A stretch of 18,920 nucleotides of DNA from Rodentolepis nana. Its lineage: Eukaryota; Platyhelminthes; Cestoda; Cyclophyllidea; Hymenolepididae. The stretch spans positions 1 through 18,920 of the forward strand of contig UZAE01000740.1 of the NCBI GenBank assembly GCA_900617975.1, written 5' to 3'. Each line of letters begins with the position of its first letter. Within the stretch, counting starts at the first letter, position 1. Under the pieces are notes generated by a model, which did no database searches, was not told the origin of the DNA, and saw only the letters and a program-made list of their open reading frames with translations. This document shows positions 18,181 to 18,920 of this stretch, piece after piece. The translations under genes and the position numbers were made by a program.

Positions 18181-18497
18181 TTAAGATTTTCTGACAAAAG
18201 GGTTTTTCTTTTGATTGTGGGAATAGAACCTCGCAAAGCAGTTAGCTATTTCGAAAGCACTTTGCTGTTTAAGCGTATTGGTTCTATCTTGGGTCTTTCC
18301 CTGTTGTTTTGCAGGTTTCTCAGAAAAAAAGTGCGTTGGCTATCACTTTGATAGTTGGTACTTGAGATGAACTTGTCGAAGGAAGTCCGTTTTGCTTGTA
18401 ATGTTTGCCTTAGGACAGCTGATTGTCGTCTCCAGGCTTGTACCCTTGCCTGCTTCCGTTCTTCCAGTCTGATCAGCAGTGTTGCGATTTCTTTTCA

Positions 18498-18555
18498 GTT
18501 CCTCAAGGTGTTTAGATCAAAACACAGCTTCCTCAAGGTGCCTAGACCAAAACAC
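18498..18555. repeat. Tandem duplication, period 30 (copy B)
   Basis: TTCCTCAAGGTG followed by TAGA(T/C)CAAAACAC occurs at 18498-18525 and 18528-18555 with a few differences. Copy C has the segment once (around 13729-13756). Confidence 0.88.
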
Positions 18556-18571
18556 TCGATAGTGTTTATAT

Positions 18572-18650
18572 TTGCCTCGGGGAATAGTTTTCTTTGCACA
18601 TCTGATCATATCTTGCCTCGGGGAATAGTTTTTTTTGCACATCTGATCAT
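18572..18650. repeat. Tandem duplication, period 41 (copy B)
   Basis: A 38-bp segment starting TTGCCTCGGGGAATAG occurs at 18572-18609 and 18613-18650 with one mismatch (TTTTCTTTG against TTTTTTTTG). Copy C has the corresponding CATGGAAAACGTTTCTTTGC once. Confidence 0.93.
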
Positions 18651-18668
18651 GATATTCGTAATATCATT

Positions 18669-18730
18669 GCAAAGTTTGTCAGGATGGTGGTTATCGTGAT
18701 AGCAGTGCAAAGTTTGTCAGGATGTTGGTT
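18669..18730. repeat. Tandem duplication, period 38 (copy B)
   Basis: GCAAAGTTTGTCAGGATG followed by (G/T)TGGTT occurs at 18669-18692 and 18707-18730 with one mismatch. Copy C has it once (ACAAATTTGGTCAGGATGTT, about 13827). Confidence 0.9.
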
Positions 18731-18736
18731 TAACGT

Positions 18737-18850
18737 GGGGACTTGTGTGAAGTTCATTCTCCAAAAGGTTTGTGGGGGGACTTGTGTGAAGTTCATTGTC
18801 TAAAAGATTAGTGAATTCTTGTGAGAAGTCCATTCTCTTAAAGGTTTGTG
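18737..18850. repeat. 39-bp tandem duplication with degraded third copy (copy B)
   Basis: Units starting GGGGACTTGTGTGAAG lie at 18737-18770 and 18776-18809 (period 39, three differences in the last ten bases). A weaker third copy, CTTGTGAGAAGTCCATTCTC, starts near 18818. Copy C has one equivalent, near 13860-13890. Confidence 0.85.
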
Positions 18851-18920
18851 AATCTAGGACATTCAGCCTTCTTGAAGTTCCATGATAGCATAGTTGGCAC
18901 TCTCCTTGACATGCTTTTGC

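Larger units (their letters stand above)
16117..18920 (-). mobile_element. LINE copy B: 3' two-thirds, riddled with tandem duplications
   Basis: Reading leftwards on the minus strand it holds endonuclease-RT linker from the right edge (18920 to about 18180), RT fingers (18180-17746), palm with intact YADD (17126-17137), thumb (17050-16541) and a C-terminal region (16516 to about 16130) without RNase H. The 5' part lies outside the window. It is the best-preserved RT here at residue level but is broken by at least ten tandem duplications of about 30-49 bp. It ends in (AT)n. The residues are closest to copy A. Confidence 0.85.
18181..18920 (-). pseudogene. LINE endonuclease-RT linker (copy B)
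   Basis: This region has no long minus ORF but aligns with copy C's linker at 13525-13690 and with the motif SWNFKK at about 2040 in copy A (GTGCCAACTA(T/A)GCTATCATGG, GAACTTCAAGAAG). It contains four tandem duplications, listed separately, and enters from outside the window. The plus frame 18355-18699 is a shadow. Confidence 0.7.

Noticed and set aside
18355..18699. Plus ORF of 114 codons
   Set aside because: It is antisense to the LINE linker of copy B and contains the tandem duplications translated backwards (FLKV..PKHS repeats).
1..18920. tRNA, rRNA or other structured RNA genes
   Set aside because: No A/B-box pair, cloverleaf or conserved rRNA segment was recognised by eye on either strand; a covariance-model scan would be needed to exclude them fully.

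Overview
This AT-rich eukaryotic window has no intact gene. Most of what can be recognised is decayed retrotransposon. The protein remains are non-LTR (LINE, Jockey-superfamily) endonuclease and reverse transcriptase. Their wording (LQWNTGGIS, KYRQVAGGIL, DDPGSGHKPVI, NYRPISLTSVLAKL, YADDLVLW) is a style I associate with elements abundant in araneoid spider genomes. A spider is therefore the best guess, by inference; another arthropod is possible.

Layout. 1-690 is unassigned flank. 690-1205 is an upstream block that also occurs, inverted, at about 14990-14515. 1206-3310 is LINE copy A (+). 3365-4490 is a non-LINE block holding a dead acidic-protein coding region on the minus strand. 4490-5345 is LINE copy D (-). 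About 5.8 kb follows (5346-11118) with no recognised gene, only a few exon-like islands and an (AT)n tract. A probable LTR fragment (11120-11490), a LINE linker fragment F (-, 11562-11755) and LINE copy E (+, 11815-12140) come next. 12140-12990 is the second copy of the acidic-gene block. After unassigned DNA come a 5'UTR fragment G (-), LINE copy C (-, 13500-14515) and the second upstream block. 15000-15955 is unassigned, followed by a small GC-richer exon-like island, an (AT)30 microsatellite and LINE copy B (-), which runs off the right edge.

Two structures organise this. First, 690-4790 and 14990-11815 are the two arms of an old imperfect inverted duplication: upstream block, LINE, acidic pseudogene and oppositely oriented LINE recur in the same order, reversed, around a spacer of about 7 kb. 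Second, copies B and A carry many short tandem duplications of LINE sequence. Their periods cluster near 39 bp (mostly 37-41), some exact and some diverged, while C, D, E and F show none by eye. This second pattern is the most unusual signal in the window. It could reflect backward template switching during reverse transcription, staggered-break repair, or an assembly or polishing artefact.

There is no operon and no working pathway here. The elements would once have encoded a target-primed reverse transcription machine, and every copy is now broken by stops, frameshifts, deletions and duplications. All alignments were made by eye, so boundaries are good to tens of bases at best.
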